DNA of 64,000 nucleotides from Rhizobium tibeticum (GCF_900110205.1 NZ_FOCV01000020.1:60807-124806), one strand, 5' to 3'. Positions 15,703 through 26,596 are shown, counted from the first letter of the stretch. A program made the numbers and translations. Notes: generated by a model not told the origin, from the sequence alone.

Positions 15703-18305
15703 CATTTCCTCACTACCCCTCTCAATCCGCCGCCGATCAGGAATGTTGCGTCCATCAGAGCGATCATCGGATTGCCTCCACCCGAAACCGCAAGATACCG
15801 CGGATGCCATTGCGGATGAAACTTTGATTTGAAAGCCCTGAGGCCTTTGAAGTTGTAAAATCGCTCGCCGTGCTCGAAGACGGTGCTGCCGATACGATCC
15901 CATACCGGCGCCATCTCGCGCTTCGACATGCCCGAGAGCGGCGCCATACCGAGATTGAAATGCGAAAACCCTTGGTCGCGCAGGTATTCCATGATCTGGA
16001 CGAAGAGAAAGTCCATCGACCCCTTCGGCGCATCCGGCGAGAAGCGCATCAGGTCGATGGTCCCCTCATCCTTCGCCACCGTTATCAGGATATTGGCGAA
16101 AGCGACAATCTTGCCTTCACGCTTCAGGATGCCAACCGGCTGGGCAACAATATAATCAGGATCGAACGCACCCAGCGAGAAGCCCTTCTCCTTGGCATTG
16201 TGATCCTCGAGCCAGGCATTCGAAACCGCCGCAAGCTCATCCATCGCCGCCGGAACATTCTCAGGCGCGATAACCTCGAATTCAAGGCCGTCACGTTGCG
16301 CACGGCTCGCCGTTTGCCGCAGGTTTGCCCACTTGCCGCCCTTCATCTCGAACGTTTTCAGATCGGCAACAGCAAGCTCACCCAGTTTGAATGCGCGCAG
16401 CCCCGCATCGGCACAGTGGGAAAGAAGCGCCGGCGAGATCTGGTAGAAGACCGCGCGGCATCCGGCGGCGCGTGCAGACTCCACGAAACGCCAGACCAGC
16501 TCCGGAATGGCGCTGCGCTCACCGATCGGATCGAAGAGAGCGATCCACGAGCGTCCCTGCCTTCCGTACATGATGAAGGCATCGCCCTTCTCCGAGAACA
16601 TGATGCTCTTGTCACCCATGCGCACCAGATTGGCGTCGGCATAACGCTGTTTCTCGACGATATCGACCGCCCGCTGCAAGGCGTCCGTTGACGCAGGCTC
16701 CGGCTTGACGGCCACCGGACGAAGCAGGCTGAAGATCGCAATCGCCGAGGAAATGATGGAGATACCGAGTACGGCGCGCAAACCACGCGGCGCTTCGCCG
16801 GCGAATTCGAACTGCCACCAGAGCTCGCTGCTGTACTCGACGTCGCGGTAGACGAAGAGCAGGATCACGATCGCACCGACGCAGATGACGGCGATGGCCA
16901 TCAGCCACGAGGCCGTCAGCGTCTGGTTGAGAAGAGACGCATGTCTGCGGAACAGACGGCGGCTGACGAAGAGGCCAAAGATCAGGAAGCCGAGGAAACA
17001 TGCCTCAACCAGCGCAATCGCCTTCAGGAGAGAGAGCGTCAGCGCCGCGGCGGCCGACAGGATCGACACCCACCAGGCACCGTCGAGCTTCTGGCCGAGT
17101 CCCCTTGCAGCAACGACCAGAGCCAGTCCGAGCAGGCTCGACAGGAAATGCGCGCCTTCGACGATTGGCAGCGGCAGGTAGTTCGCAAGGAATTCGAGAT
17201 TCTGGTCCGGCGTTGGCGTCACGCTCGAGAAGACCAGCATGACGCCGAGGAGCAGCGACAGCGTCGAGAGCAATTGCGGCATCAACCGGATGCCGATCCT
17301 GCGGATGCCTGACGCAACCGGGTGATCCGCAAACCGGCGAAGCTCGGTCGCCGACACCGCAAGCACGGCGATCAGCAGCGGTAGAACATGGTAGATCAGG
17401 CGATAGAGCACCAGCGAGCCGAGCACCGCGTCGATGTTCACAGCACTGCCAAGCGAAGCGATGATAACGGTCTCGAACACGCCAAGACCGGCCGGCACGT
17501 GGCTCAAGACACCAAGGCCAACGGCGATCGCATAGACCGCCAGGAACACCGGCCAGCTTATCGCCGCCTGTGGCAGCAAGACATAGAGGACAGTCGCCGA
17601 GGCGGCGATGTCGAAGGCTGTGACCAGGAACTGCCGCGACCAGGTGCGTGAGTCCGGCAGCCGGATTTCGACCGGACCAAGGTGGATCGCGCGCCCGTCG
17701 CGCCCCATGAACATGATGACGCCAAGGCCGGCGATGACTGCACCGGCCAACAGCCGCAGGGTAAGGCTGCCGACATTGATCAGAGGCGCAATCTCATCGG
17801 CAATGATCAGGAGCGCGATTGCCGCGACCCCTGCAAGCCCGAGCCCGAATGACAGGGTTACGAACGCAATGACGCGCCCGATCTCCTCAGGCGTCAAGCC
17901 GAGGCGCGAATAGGCGCGGTACCGGATTGCACCGCCGCTCAGTGCCCCGAACCCTGCGGTGTTACCTACCGCATAGGCGCTGAAGCCGGTTAGCGCCACC
18001 TGCGGAAACGGCAGCTTGCGGCCGACATACTCGATGGCGTTCACGTCATAGAAGATAAGGGCGAGGAAGCTCAGGCCCGTAAAGACCAGCGCAAGCACGA
18101 TCGAGCTGACCTTTGTATCGGCCAGTGCCTGAACCACGTCCTCGTAACGCACTTCGTTCGTCAGCTGAACGATCGCAAAGCCGACGAGACAGAAGAGCGC
18201 GAGCGTCGCCAATGCCGTCAGGAGCGCGCGGTAGCGCCTGAACAATCCACGCATCGAAGATTCGTCGACGCCTTCGATTTCTTCCAAATTGCCGTGCCCC
18301 GCCAT
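15702..18305 (-). CDS. mprF: Phosphatidylglycerol lysyltransferase / flippase MprF (LpiA)
   Basis: This 867-residue protein has an N-terminal multi-helix flippase region (about residues 20-530) and a soluble C-terminal GNAT-like synthase domain (about 540-860). The latter carries MYGRQGRSWIALFDPIGE, IDLMRFSPDAPKGSMDFLF and GMAPLSGM. It makes lysyl-phosphatidylglycerol and moves it to the outer leaflet, which lowers sensitivity to cationic peptides and acid. In rhizobia the lpiA-acvB operon is acid-induced. The stop codon overlaps the acvB start (ATGA). No strong ribosome site precedes the chosen ATG; a start at residue 18 is possible. Confidence 0.93.
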   Translation of the reverse strand: MAGHGNLEEIEGVDESSMRGLFRRYRALLTALATLALFCLVGFAIVQLTNEVRYEDVVQALADTKVSSIVLALVFTGLSFLALIFYDVNAIEYVGRKLPFPQVALTGFSAYAVGNTAGFGALSGGAIRYRAYSRLGLTPEEIGRVIAFVTLSFGLGLAGVAAIALLIIADEIAPLINVGSLTLRLLAGAVIAGLGVIMFMGRDGRAIHLGPVEIRLPDSRTWSRQFLVTAFDIAASATVLYVLLPQAAISWPVFLAVYAIAVGLGVLSHVPAGLGVFETVIIASLGSAVNIDAVLGSLVLYRLIYHVLPLLIAVLAVSATELRRFADHPVASGIRRIGIRLMPQLLSTLSLLLGVMLVFSSVTPTPDQNLEFLANYLPLPIVEGAHFLSSLLGLALVVAARGLGQKLDGAWWVSILSAAAALTLSLLKAIALVEACFLGFLIFGLFVSRRLFRRHASLLNQTLTASWLMAIAVICVGAIVILLFVYRDVEYSSELWWQFEFAGEAPRGLRAVLGISIISSAIAIFSLLRPVAVKPEPASTDALQRAVDIVEKQRYADANLVRMGDKSIMFSEKGDAFIMYGRQGRSWIALFDPIGERSAIPELVWRFVESARAAGCRAVFYQISPALLSHCADAGLRAFKLGELAVADLKTFEMKGGKWANLRQTASRAQRDGLEFEVIAPENVPAAMDELAAVSNAWLEDHNAKEKGFSLGAFDPDYIVAQPVGILKREGKIVAFANILITVAKDEGTIDLMRFSPDAPKGSMDFLFVQIMEYLRDQGFSHFNLGMAPLSGMSKREMAPVWDRIGSTVFEHGERFYNFKGLRAFKSKFHPQWHPRYLAVSGGGNPMIALMDATFLIGGGLRGVVRK

Positions 18306-18545
18306 CTCGTACCGTCGCTATATCCCAGTTCAGCGGGAATCATCTTCGAAACACGTAACATGGGCGGCCCGTAAGCTCTATGAATGCCTGTCCGTCCCTG
18401 ACCCGCCGCTGTCGCCTGCTTCGTCTCCAATTGGGGCAAATTTGGCGCAGGGCGCGCCCGCGCACATTGCAATTTCGTAACGTTGACGGGGCTGGGGCCG
18501 CAATAAGAGAATTGCGCAAGCTCGGCTTGGTCTGACAGTCGAACG

Positions 18546-20672
18546 TCACACCGCAGGCTCCTCCGAATTTGGCCGTTGCGAAAGATGGCGTGCGGCGGCC
18601 GCGCGCGCGTCGGCCTCATGCCCTTCGCTGGAGACCTGCACCGTCGGCACAGCAAACTCGATGCCGTTCTCCTTAAAGGCGTTGCGGATCATGGCCAACG
18701 CATTGCGCCGGATGACGAACTGTTCGCCCGGTTTCGTCATCATTGCAAGGCGGATGACAATCGCGAACTCGCCAAACTGCTCCACGCCTTTCATCTTCAG
18801 CGTCTCGATGATGTGCGGACTATAGTCGGGATTGTCCAACAACTGCTGTCCGATCTGCTTGATCACCTTCTTCGCCTTCACCAGATCGGTGTCATAGGTC
18901 ACGTTCAAGGTGATCTTGTCGATCGTCCAGTCGCGATTGAGGTTCTTGACCGCCCCGAGTTCGCCGAACGGCACCGTCGTCAGCGGTCCCCTATGATGCC
19001 TCAGCTTGACGGAACGCAGGCTGAAGGCCTCGACTACGCCCTTGTGGCTGCCACTCTCGATGTATTCCCCGACACGGAAGGCATCGTCCCAAAGATAGAA
19101 CATGCCGCTGATGACATCCTTCACGATGGTTTGCGCGCCAAAGCCGACGGCGACACCGACAACGCCGGCACCTGCGATCAGAGGAGCGATCTGGACTCCG
19201 AGACCGGACAACACCATTAGAACCGCGATGACGGCGATGATGACGGCAAGAATGTTGCGAAAGATCGGCAACAATGTCTGCAGACGCGCGCGCCTGGCCT
19301 TCTCCTCGTCCGTGGCGGCGCCATCGACACGAGCTTCGTCCAGCTTGCCGTTGATGTAGGCACGGGCCAGGTGCCAGACCAGATCCGCAGCAAGCAGAAT
19401 GACGATCCCCCCGATCGCACCGCGGGCAATGCGATCGACCATCGTCTCCCCTGCTGCCATTCGATCTGCGGCAAGGCCAAGCATGCGGCCGAACCAGAAT
19501 GCTGCGGCGGTGATGATGAGAGCCCGAACGCCGCGATCGAGTAGCACGGTGGCGATCCTGCGTTGGGCAAGTAGCCCGGCCTCCGCCCGGTGCAAAGAGC
19601 GAACCGCCAGCGTGGCAACGGCAAGCGCCCGCGGCAGCAGTACGGTGTAAATACCGATCCACAGCAAAAGGTTGAACCCCGTGACCCAGAGAACCCAGAG
19701 CAATCCGAAGTAGATCGTCAGCCCCCAGGACAGGGTGAGGTTACGATGCTCCCCTTCCTCCACTGGACGGGACCAGACAGCCTCGACGGCGATGGCGAAC
19801 AATCCAAGGCCAAGGATATAGGCGACGAAATAGCGGGCGCCATCGGAGAAGCCGAGCGGGACCATGACCTGGATGGCCGCCCAGCCGAAGGCGAAATAGA
19901 TGACGAAGAGGGCGCAGCGGCGGAACCAGAACAAGGCCTTCGCGCGCGAGATCTGACGCTCGCCATCCGCCCGTGGCAGGGTGACAAGCGCAACCAGCAG
20001 CCGTCCCAACGCGACGGCGAAGCGGGCGACGATCAGCGCGATCGCAATCGCGATCGCCATGGACCGCGTGATCGGCGGCCAGTTGAAGGCCAGCAGCGGC
20101 ACCAGCGTGGCCACGGCGAACACGACAGCCGGCACGATGCGATAGAAGAGATTCGCCGTTGCATGGTGCGCGATCGTCATGACCTCGTCGTCGCTCTGCC
20201 GAATCTGCGGTTTCGGCACGACGATGCGAAACAGCAACTCGACCAGCGCTCCGGCCAGAAACAGCATAACGACTTCGGTCGTTATCAGCACCCAACCGCT
20301 CGGCGCGACCTCACGCTCGACGATATCGGAAGCGGACGCCACCTCGTCGGGAATCGCCATCGCCGCGTCGGAGACCATCTCGACATGACGGCGCGCGTGG
20401 CCGACAAGCTCCGACAATGCCGACACTTCTGCGGTCTCGGCCTGTGTGGCTGTCGGCGCAGCTTTCATCTGCGTCGCCATCCACTCTTTCACCTGCGGCG
20501 TCTGCATCAGCTCGAGCATCTGCCGCACTTCCGCAGGTGGTTGCGCGGCGGTGGCCGAGGCAGGAGCCGAAGGCGGGTTGGCAGTCTGGGCGATAGCAAC
20601 CCCAGCAACAGCAAGGACGAATATTATCGATATCAGCAGCTGCAATATGCCACGTGCGCCAAGACCCATCAT
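18546..20672 (-). CDS. Large MscS-family mechanosensitive ion channel
   Basis: This 708-residue protein has a signal peptide, then a periplasmic segment to about residue 120. Many membrane helices follow, then the MscS core. The pore helix region reads GLGVQIAPLIAGAGVVGVAVGFGAQTIVKD, and the beta domain includes GVVEAFSLRSVKLRHHRG. It probably releases solutes at osmotic downshock, like the larger E. coli members YbdG and YbiO. The ATG at 20672 follows GGGG at proper spacing; a longer frame upstream has no site. It is downstream of gnd on the same strand. Confidence 0.88.
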   Translation of the reverse strand: MMGLGARGILQLLISIIFVLAVAGVAIAQTANPPSAPASATAAQPPAEVRQMLELMQTPQVKEWMATQMKAAPTATQAETAEVSALSELVGHARRHVEMVSDAAMAIPDEVASASDIVEREVAPSGWVLITTEVVMLFLAGALVELLFRIVVPKPQIRQSDDEVMTIAHHATANLFYRIVPAVVFAVATLVPLLAFNWPPITRSMAIAIAIALIVARFAVALGRLLVALVTLPRADGERQISRAKALFWFRRCALFVIYFAFGWAAIQVMVPLGFSDGARYFVAYILGLGLFAIAVEAVWSRPVEEGEHRNLTLSWGLTIYFGLLWVLWVTGFNLLLWIGIYTVLLPRALAVATLAVRSLHRAEAGLLAQRRIATVLLDRGVRALIITAAAFWFGRMLGLAADRMAAGETMVDRIARGAIGGIVILLAADLVWHLARAYINGKLDEARVDGAATDEEKARRARLQTLLPIFRNILAVIIAVIAVLMVLSGLGVQIAPLIAGAGVVGVAVGFGAQTIVKDVISGMFYLWDDAFRVGEYIESGSHKGVVEAFSLRSVKLRHHRGPLTTVPFGELGAVKNLNRDWTIDKITLNVTYDTDLVKAKKVIKQIGQQLLDNPDYSPHIIETLKMKGVEQFGEFAIVIRLAMMTKPGEQFVIRRNALAMIRNAFKENGIEFAVPTVQVSSEGHEADARAAAARHLSQRPNSEEPAV

Positions 20673-20776
20673 TGCTTGCCCCCCGATGCGATCTCTCGAC
20701 AATATATTGCGCTGTATAAAAGAAAAGCCCGCACAGATCGTGCTGTTCGGGCCTTCAAAAAGCAAAGAATAGCAGC

Positions 20777-21796
20777 CTACCCCTTCGGCTTCTCGACGTG
20801 TCCGCCGAAGCCGGCGCGCATCGCCGAGAGCACCTTGTTGGCGAACTCGTCATTGTCACGCGACGAGAAGCGGCCGTGAAGCGCCGCACTCAGGACCGGC
20901 GTCGGCACACTTTCATCAATCGCAGCCATGATCGTCCAGCGGCCCTCCCCAGAATCGGAAACGCGACCCGCAAACTTGGTGAGGACGGGATCGGCATTCA
21001 GAGCGTCGGCCGTCAGATCGAGCAGCCACGACGTAATGACGCTGCCGCGGCGCCAGACTTCTGCAACATCTGGCAGATTGAAGTCGTAACGATAGTGTTC
21101 GGGATGAGCCAATGGCGCGGTTTCCGCATCGACCGCATGCGTGACCGCACCGATGTTCGCATGCTTCAGGATGTTCAGTCCCTCGGCATAGGCGGCCATC
21201 AGGCCATACTCGATGCCATTGTGCACCATCTTGACGAAGTGACCGGCGCCATGCGGACCGCAATGAAGGTAACCTTGTTCCGCCGTGCTCTCCGGATGCG
21301 CGCTGCGACCCTCCGAAGGAGCGGTGCTTCCTTGCCCTGGCGCCAGAGACGCAAAGATCGGCGACAGCGACTGGACGATGCCCTTCTCGCCGCCGATCAT
21401 CAGGCAATAGCCGCGTTCGAGGCCAAAGACGCCACCACTGGTGCCGACGTCGACATAGTGGATGCCCTTGGTGATGAGCTCGGCACCACGCCGGATATCG
21501 TCGTGATAATAGGAATTGCCGCCATCGATGATGATGTCGTCGTCGTGCAGCAACGGCAGAAGTTGGGCGATGACCTTGTCCGTGATCGCCGCCGGCAGCA
21601 TCAGCCAGACGGCGCGCGGGCGCGACAGCTTCGAGACGAACTCCTCGAGAGAGGCGCTACCGACAGCTCCCTTATCGACGAGATCGGCAACGCTCTCCGG
21701 CTTGGCGTCGTAGACGACGCATTCATGGCCATCGCGCATCAATCGCTGGATCATGTAGTTGCCCATGCGGCCCAAACCAACCATGCCAAGCTGCAT
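20777..21796 (-). CDS. gnd: 6-phosphogluconate dehydrogenase (decarboxylating), short YqeC/GntZ-like form
   Basis: This 339-residue oxidative decarboxylase has an N-terminal Rossmann motif (GMVGLGRMG), DGGNSYYHDD, the substrate-binding GTSGGVFGLERG, and the catalytic lysine in HFVKMVHNGIEYG. The length fits the short, usually NAD-dependent form rather than the approximately 470-residue NADP enzyme. It converts 6-phosphogluconate to ribulose 5-phosphate, next to the transketolase step coded nearby. AGGAG precedes the start. Its promoter must lie in the 21.8-22.0 kb gap. Confidence 0.92.
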   Translation of the reverse strand: MQLGMVGLGRMGNYMIQRLMRDGHECVVYDAKPESVADLVDKGAVGSASLEEFVSKLSRPRAVWLMLPAAITDKVIAQLLPLLHDDDIIIDGGNSYYHDDIRRGAELITKGIHYVDVGTSGGVFGLERGYCLMIGGEKGIVQSLSPIFASLAPGQGSTAPSEGRSAHPESTAEQGYLHCGPHGAGHFVKMVHNGIEYGLMAAYAEGLNILKHANIGAVTHAVDAETAPLAHPEHYRYDFNLPDVAEVWRRGSVITSWLLDLTADALNADPVLTKFAGRVSDSGEGRWTIMAAIDESVPTPVLSAALHGRFSSRDNDEFANKVLSAMRAGFGGHVEKPKG

Positions 21797-22045
21797 CTCA
21801 AGTCTCCTGGAAAATTAAATCGATATGATTCCGGAAACTAGCACTCGCAATGCAGCAAGCAAGGGACGTCTCTGTCACATTTGGATCATGACGCGAAGCA
21901 TGAGACCGACGCATGGTGGCAACCAACGGCGAGGCAAGAGACCGAGCCTTGTCGATACTGGATCAGTTGGACGAAGTTCTTGGAAGGGTAAACGATGACA
22001 TCTGCCGCGCCGAGCGAGTGCAGGTGGGGAAAGCGGGCGGAGAAA

Positions 22046-22212
22046 GGGAAAGCGCGATCCACGGCAACCGATGGATGTTTACGATCCTGGGTGCCTACAA
22101 ACGTAGGTGGGCACCGTGTGTCCAGGCCCACGAGCCTGGTCAGGGACAGCTCCCTTTGGATCGAGTATGGCCCCAGGGATTGTGGTTCCTGTCGAGAGGC
22201 GCAGACCGCATT
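22046..22212 (-). ncRNA. ssrS: 6S RNA (probable)
   Basis: The 490-bp gap downstream of zapA has the content and position of alphaproteobacterial 6S RNA, which usually follows zapA on the same strand. On the minus strand a TTATAT -10 box at 22223-22218 precedes a transcript starting near 22212. It reads ATGCGGTCTGCGCC, then CCCTGGGGCC and AAAGGGAGCTGTCCCTG. Complementary ends (GCGGTC near the start with GATCGC at 22058-22053) could close the rod. The length would be about 165 nt. 6S RNA binds sigma-70 RNA polymerase in stationary phase. The ends are estimates. Confidence 0.7.
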
Positions 22213-22283
22213 CCGATATATAAGGCTGATTTCCGCGCCGCGCCAGAGGGCGCGGGACGCCGCCCCTATTTAATTGAGCTCGT

Positions 22284-22661
22284 TCAATTGAGCTCGGCTG
22301 GCGCCCTGCCGTTCAGCTTGTCGGTAATGCCGCGGATACGGCTCGTCACCTCGCCGAGGGCCGCAGCAAGGCTCTCTTCGGTGCGGGCATTCGCCGCCAG
22401 TACCGTGTCGCTGGTGTTGCGCAAGGTGCCCAGTTCGGATTCGAGATCGGCGACGCGGCGGTTCAGCTCCGAAATTTCGTCCATCACCATGATGCCTGCC
22501 ATGACGGTAATTCGAAGGTCACCGATTTCGCCGAACTGACCCTTGAGGTGGCCGACATAGTTGTCGAAGCGCGTCGCGAGATCCGTCAGGTGGTCTTCCT
22601 GCCCTTCCTCGCAGGCCATGCGGTAGGCCTTGCCATCGATCGTTACAGTTACCTGCGCCAT
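22284..22661 (-). CDS. zapA: Cell division protein ZapA
   Basis: This 125-residue ZapA stabilises FtsZ filaments. The N-terminal globular part (VTVTIDGKAYRMACEEGQEDHLTDLATRFD, about residues 4-33) is conserved. A long helix or coiled coil (LNRRVADLESELGTL and following) gives tetramers. It follows the DUF4164 gene after 13 bp and precedes the probable 6S RNA, which is the usual gene order in this group. Confidence 0.9.
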   Translation of the reverse strand: MAQVTVTIDGKAYRMACEEGQEDHLTDLATRFDNYVGHLKGQFGEIGDLRITVMAGIMVMDEISELNRRVADLESELGTLRNTSDTVLAANARTEESLAAALGEVTSRIRGITDKLNGRAPAELN

Positions 22662-22674
22662 GTGCCGCGCCTTT

Positions 22675-22950
22675 CTATCGGTCCAGAACCGCGCGGATTG
22701 TCTCCATGGCCGTCACCAGCCGCCGCGAGACCTCGCGATTGACTTCCTCGAGCCGATTCGCGCGGAACTCGGCCTGGTCCAGCTCCTGGGCAAGCTTCGA
22801 GCGATCGGCATGAACACGACGAACCTCGCCTTCGATCTCGCCTTGCTCTCGCTGGTGCTCGATACGCATCTCGACTGCGTTCTCGAGCCCCGAGAGGGCT
22901 TGCCGCAGCTCGTTGAGTGCTGCTTCCATAATTTTGCCTGTAGGCGTCAT
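22675..22950 (-). CDS. DUF4164 family coiled-coil protein
   Basis: This 91-residue, highly charged protein is nearly all helix, with coiled-coil heptads such as LNELRQALSGLENAVEMRIEHQREQGEIEGEVRRV. The ATG at 22950 has a strong GGAGGAG site; a longer in-frame start lacks one. The family has no known function. It is regularly found upstream of zapA in Rhizobiales, so a role near cell division is possible but unproven. Confidence 0.8.
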   Translation of the reverse strand: MTPTGKIMEAALNELRQALSGLENAVEMRIEHQREQGEIEGEVRRVHADRSKLAQELDQAEFRANRLEEVNREVSRRLVTAMETIRAVLDR

Positions 22951-23185
22951 GTCTCCTCCGGTTCCCCGCACAAGACCCCGAATCGGCGCCCGAGACCGAT
23001 CCAGTATTTCCAAAAGGATACGCACCTCGCCAACGGTGCGTCAATAAAGCCGGCACCGCGACTGCCGACCTATTCTGTGGATGACGAAAATCAACTGCTG
23101 GCAGGAGCAGCATTCAACTTTTGTAAAAATTGATGGTCAAATGTCTAAAATCGATTGGAGCGGCGTTCAGCGGACCTTCAATTTA

Positions 23186-23213
23186 TTGACTTGGCCGTTC
23201 CAACTGCTATGTG
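23186..23213 (+). promoter_or_regulatory. Probable promoter of the tkt-gap operon
   Basis: TTGACT (23186-23191) and TATGTG (23208-23213) are 16 bases apart, 72 bases before the tkt ATG. The 334-bp gap between the divergent DUF4164 and tkt genes holds no gene. Upstream, near 23115-23138, is an AT-rich near-palindrome (TTCAACTTTT and AAAAATTGA) that may be a regulatory site. Confidence 0.45.
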
Positions 23214-23284
23214 TCACCCGCTCTCATTGATGGTCTCCACAGGCTCGAGGCCATCCCCCGACACCGGAACTCCGTGGAACAGCC

Positions 23285-25258
23285 ATGACCTCTCCTGAAC
23301 AAAACGACCGGATGGCAAATGCGATCCGTTTCCTCGCCATGGATGCAGTGGAAAAGGCGAACTCCGGGCATCCCGGCATGCCAATGGGCATGGCCGACGT
23401 GGCGACGATCCTCTTTACAAAGTATCTGCGGTTCGAGCCGAAGAAGCCGCATTGGCCGAACCGCGACCGCTTCGTTCTGTCGGCCGGCCACGGCTCGATG
23501 CTGCTCTATTCGCTGCTCTATTTGACCGGCTATCCTGACATGACGGTGGAAGACCTGAAGCAGTTCCGCCAGCTCGGCTCCAAAACCGCCGGCCATCCTG
23601 AATACGGCCACGCGACCGGCATCGAAACGACCACCGGTCCGCTCGGCCAGGGGATTGCCAATGCCGTCGGCATGGCGATCGCAGAGCGCAAGCTGCGCGA
23701 CGAATTCGGCGCCGAGCTTCAGGACCACTACACCTATGCCATCTGCGGCGACGGCTGCCTGATGGAAGGCATCAGCCACGAAGCGATCGCGCTTGCAGGC
23801 CACCTGAAGCTGAACAAGCTGGTTCTTTTCTGGGACAACAACTCGATCACCATCGACGGCGCCGTCTCCTTGTCGGACTCCACCGACCAGGTTGCCCGCT
23901 TCAAGGCCGTTCACTGGAACACGATTGAGATCGATGGTCACGATCAGGCTGCCATCGCGGCTGCCATCGAAGCCGCCCACACGTCTGATCGTCCCACGTT
24001 TATCGCCTGCAAGACGATCATCGGCTTCGGCGCTCCGAACAAACAGGGCACCCACAAGGTCCACGGCAACCCGCTCGGTGCCGACGAAATCGCGGCGACC
24101 CGCAAGGCATTGGACTGGGAATACGAACCCTTCGTCGTTCCCTCCGACGTTCTCGACGCGTGGCGCGCAGCCGGCAGCCGCTCGATTGATCTCGTCAACG
24201 CCTGGGAAGACGGCCTCGCCAAGTCCGTACACAAGGCCGAGTTTACCCGCCGTTTCGCAGGCGAACTGCCGGAAGGCTTCGATGCCGCGATCAGCGCCTA
24301 CAAGAAGAAGCTGATCGAAACCAAGCCTGTCATCGCCACCCGCAAGGCATCGGAAGATGCGCTGGAAGTCATCAACGGCTTCCTGCCGGAAACGCTCGGC
24401 GGTTCCGCTGACCTGACGCCGTCGAACAACACCAAGACCAGCCAGATGCATTCGATCACGCCGACGGATTTTGCCGGACGCTACATGCACTGGGGCATCC
24501 GCGAGCACGGCATGGCTTCTGCCATGAATGGTGTGGCGCTGCACGGCGGCCTCATTCCCTACGGCGGCGGCTTCCTGATTTTCTCGGACTATTGCCGCCC
24601 GCCGATCCGCCTCGCATCGTTGATGGGCATCCGTGTCATCCACGTATTGACGCACGACTCGATCGGCGTTGGCGAAGACGGCCCGACCCACCAGCCGGTC
24701 GAGCAGATCGCCGGCCTGCGCGCCGTTCCGAACCTGCAGGTGTTCCGTCCGGCCGACGCTACCGAAACGGCCGAATGCTGGCAGATCGCCATCAAGTCGA
24801 AGGTTCACCCGTCCGCTCTCGCGCTCACTCGCCAGAACCTGACGAGCGTGCGCACCGAGTACAGTGAGAAGAACCTCTGCGAACAGGGCGCCTACACACT
24901 CGCTGGCAATACCGACGCGAAGGTGACGATCTTCGCCTCGGGCTCGGAAGTCGAGCTTGCGGTTGCCGCCCGCGCAACGCTGGAAGCCAAGGGCGTCAGC
25001 GTCCGGGTCGTATCCGTTCCCTGCACCGAACTGTTCTTCGAGCAGCCGGAAGCCTACCGCAAGGAAGTCATCGGCAACTCGCCGGTCAAGATCGCTGTCG
25101 AAGCCGCCGTCCGCGAGGGCTGGGATGCCTTCATCGGTCCGGAAGGCAGCTTCGTCGGCATGAAGGGCTTCGGCGCGTCCGGCCCTGCGAAGGACGTCTT
25201 CAAGCATTTCGGCATCACTGCGGACGCCGTGGTCGCTGCCGCAGAAGCAAAACTCTAA
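23285..25258 (+). CDS. tkt: Transketolase
   Basis: This 657-residue, thiamine diphosphate-dependent enzyme moves two-carbon units between sugar phosphates. Typical motifs are EKANSGHPGMPMGMADVA, the TPP/Mg site GDGCLMEG with DNNSITIDG, and GVGEDGPTHQPVEQ in the pyrimidine-binding domain. Length and domains (about residues 1-325, 350-525 and 530-657) are normal. gap starts 65 bp downstream with no clear promoter or terminator between, so the two form an operon. Confidence 0.96.
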   Translation: MTSPEQNDRMANAIRFLAMDAVEKANSGHPGMPMGMADVATILFTKYLRFEPKKPHWPNRDRFVLSAGHGSMLLYSLLYLTGYPDMTVEDLKQFRQLGSKTAGHPEYGHATGIETTTGPLGQGIANAVGMAIAERKLRDEFGAELQDHYTYAICGDGCLMEGISHEAIALAGHLKLNKLVLFWDNNSITIDGAVSLSDSTDQVARFKAVHWNTIEIDGHDQAAIAAAIEAAHTSDRPTFIACKTIIGFGAPNKQGTHKVHGNPLGADEIAATRKALDWEYEPFVVPSDVLDAWRAAGSRSIDLVNAWEDGLAKSVHKAEFTRRFAGELPEGFDAAISAYKKKLIETKPVIATRKASEDALEVINGFLPETLGGSADLTPSNNTKTSQMHSITPTDFAGRYMHWGIREHGMASAMNGVALHGGLIPYGGGFLIFSDYCRPPIRLASLMGIRVIHVLTHDSIGVGEDGPTHQPVEQIAGLRAVPNLQVFRPADATETAECWQIAIKSKVHPSALALTRQNLTSVRTEYSEKNLCEQGAYTLAGNTDAKVTIFASGSEVELAVAARATLEAKGVSVRVVSVPCTELFFEQPEAYRKEVIGNSPVKIAVEAAVREGWDAFIGPEGSFVGMKGFGASGPAKDVFKHFGITADAVVAAAEAKL

Positions 25259-25322
25259 GCGAGCGCTCAGGCGCTCTCCAACAACTTTATCCGCAAGCCC
25301 CATCTCTAGGGAGTGAATGCAC

Positions 25323-26333
<1,011 letters not shown>

Positions 26334-26357
26334 TAGCATCGCGACATAAATCGTCGA

Positions 26358-26390
26358 AAGCGGCTCGGGTAACCGGGCCGCTTTTCTTTT
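26358..26390 (+). terminator. Rho-independent terminator after gap
   Basis: An 11-bp stem (AAGCGGCTCGG with CCGGGCCGCTT, one wobble pair) with a GTAA loop is followed by TTCTTTT. It lies 25 bases after the gap stop. Confidence 0.85.
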
Positions 26391-26455
26391 GGCGCCAAAC
26401 TGACTAGCGTCATAGCCACAAGACAATGCCGGATAAATGGCTGGCGGGTTCACCC

Positions 26456-26596
26456 ATGAAAATTCTCATGACGATCATCGTTTTCCTCATGGTCGCGAGC
26501 GTGTTGAGCTTGAGCGTCGTTGGTGGGCGCAGTTCCAAGCAGATCGCCGAAGGGCAGCCGCTGATGGCTTCCACACGCGTCATGGGGCCTCGATAA
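26456..26596 (+). CDS. Candidate 46-residue small membrane protein
   Basis: A short frame between gap and the next gene encodes MKILMTIIVFLMVASVLSLS followed by a polar tail, i.e. one hydrophobic helix or uncleaved signal anchor. It begins 66 bp after the gap terminator. The ribosome site is weak (GGCGGG, distant). I do not recognise the family. The helix-plus-tail layout makes a real small protein plausible but unproven. Confidence 0.4.
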   Translation: MKILMTIIVFLMVASVLSLSVVGGRSSKQIAEGQPLMASTRVMGPR

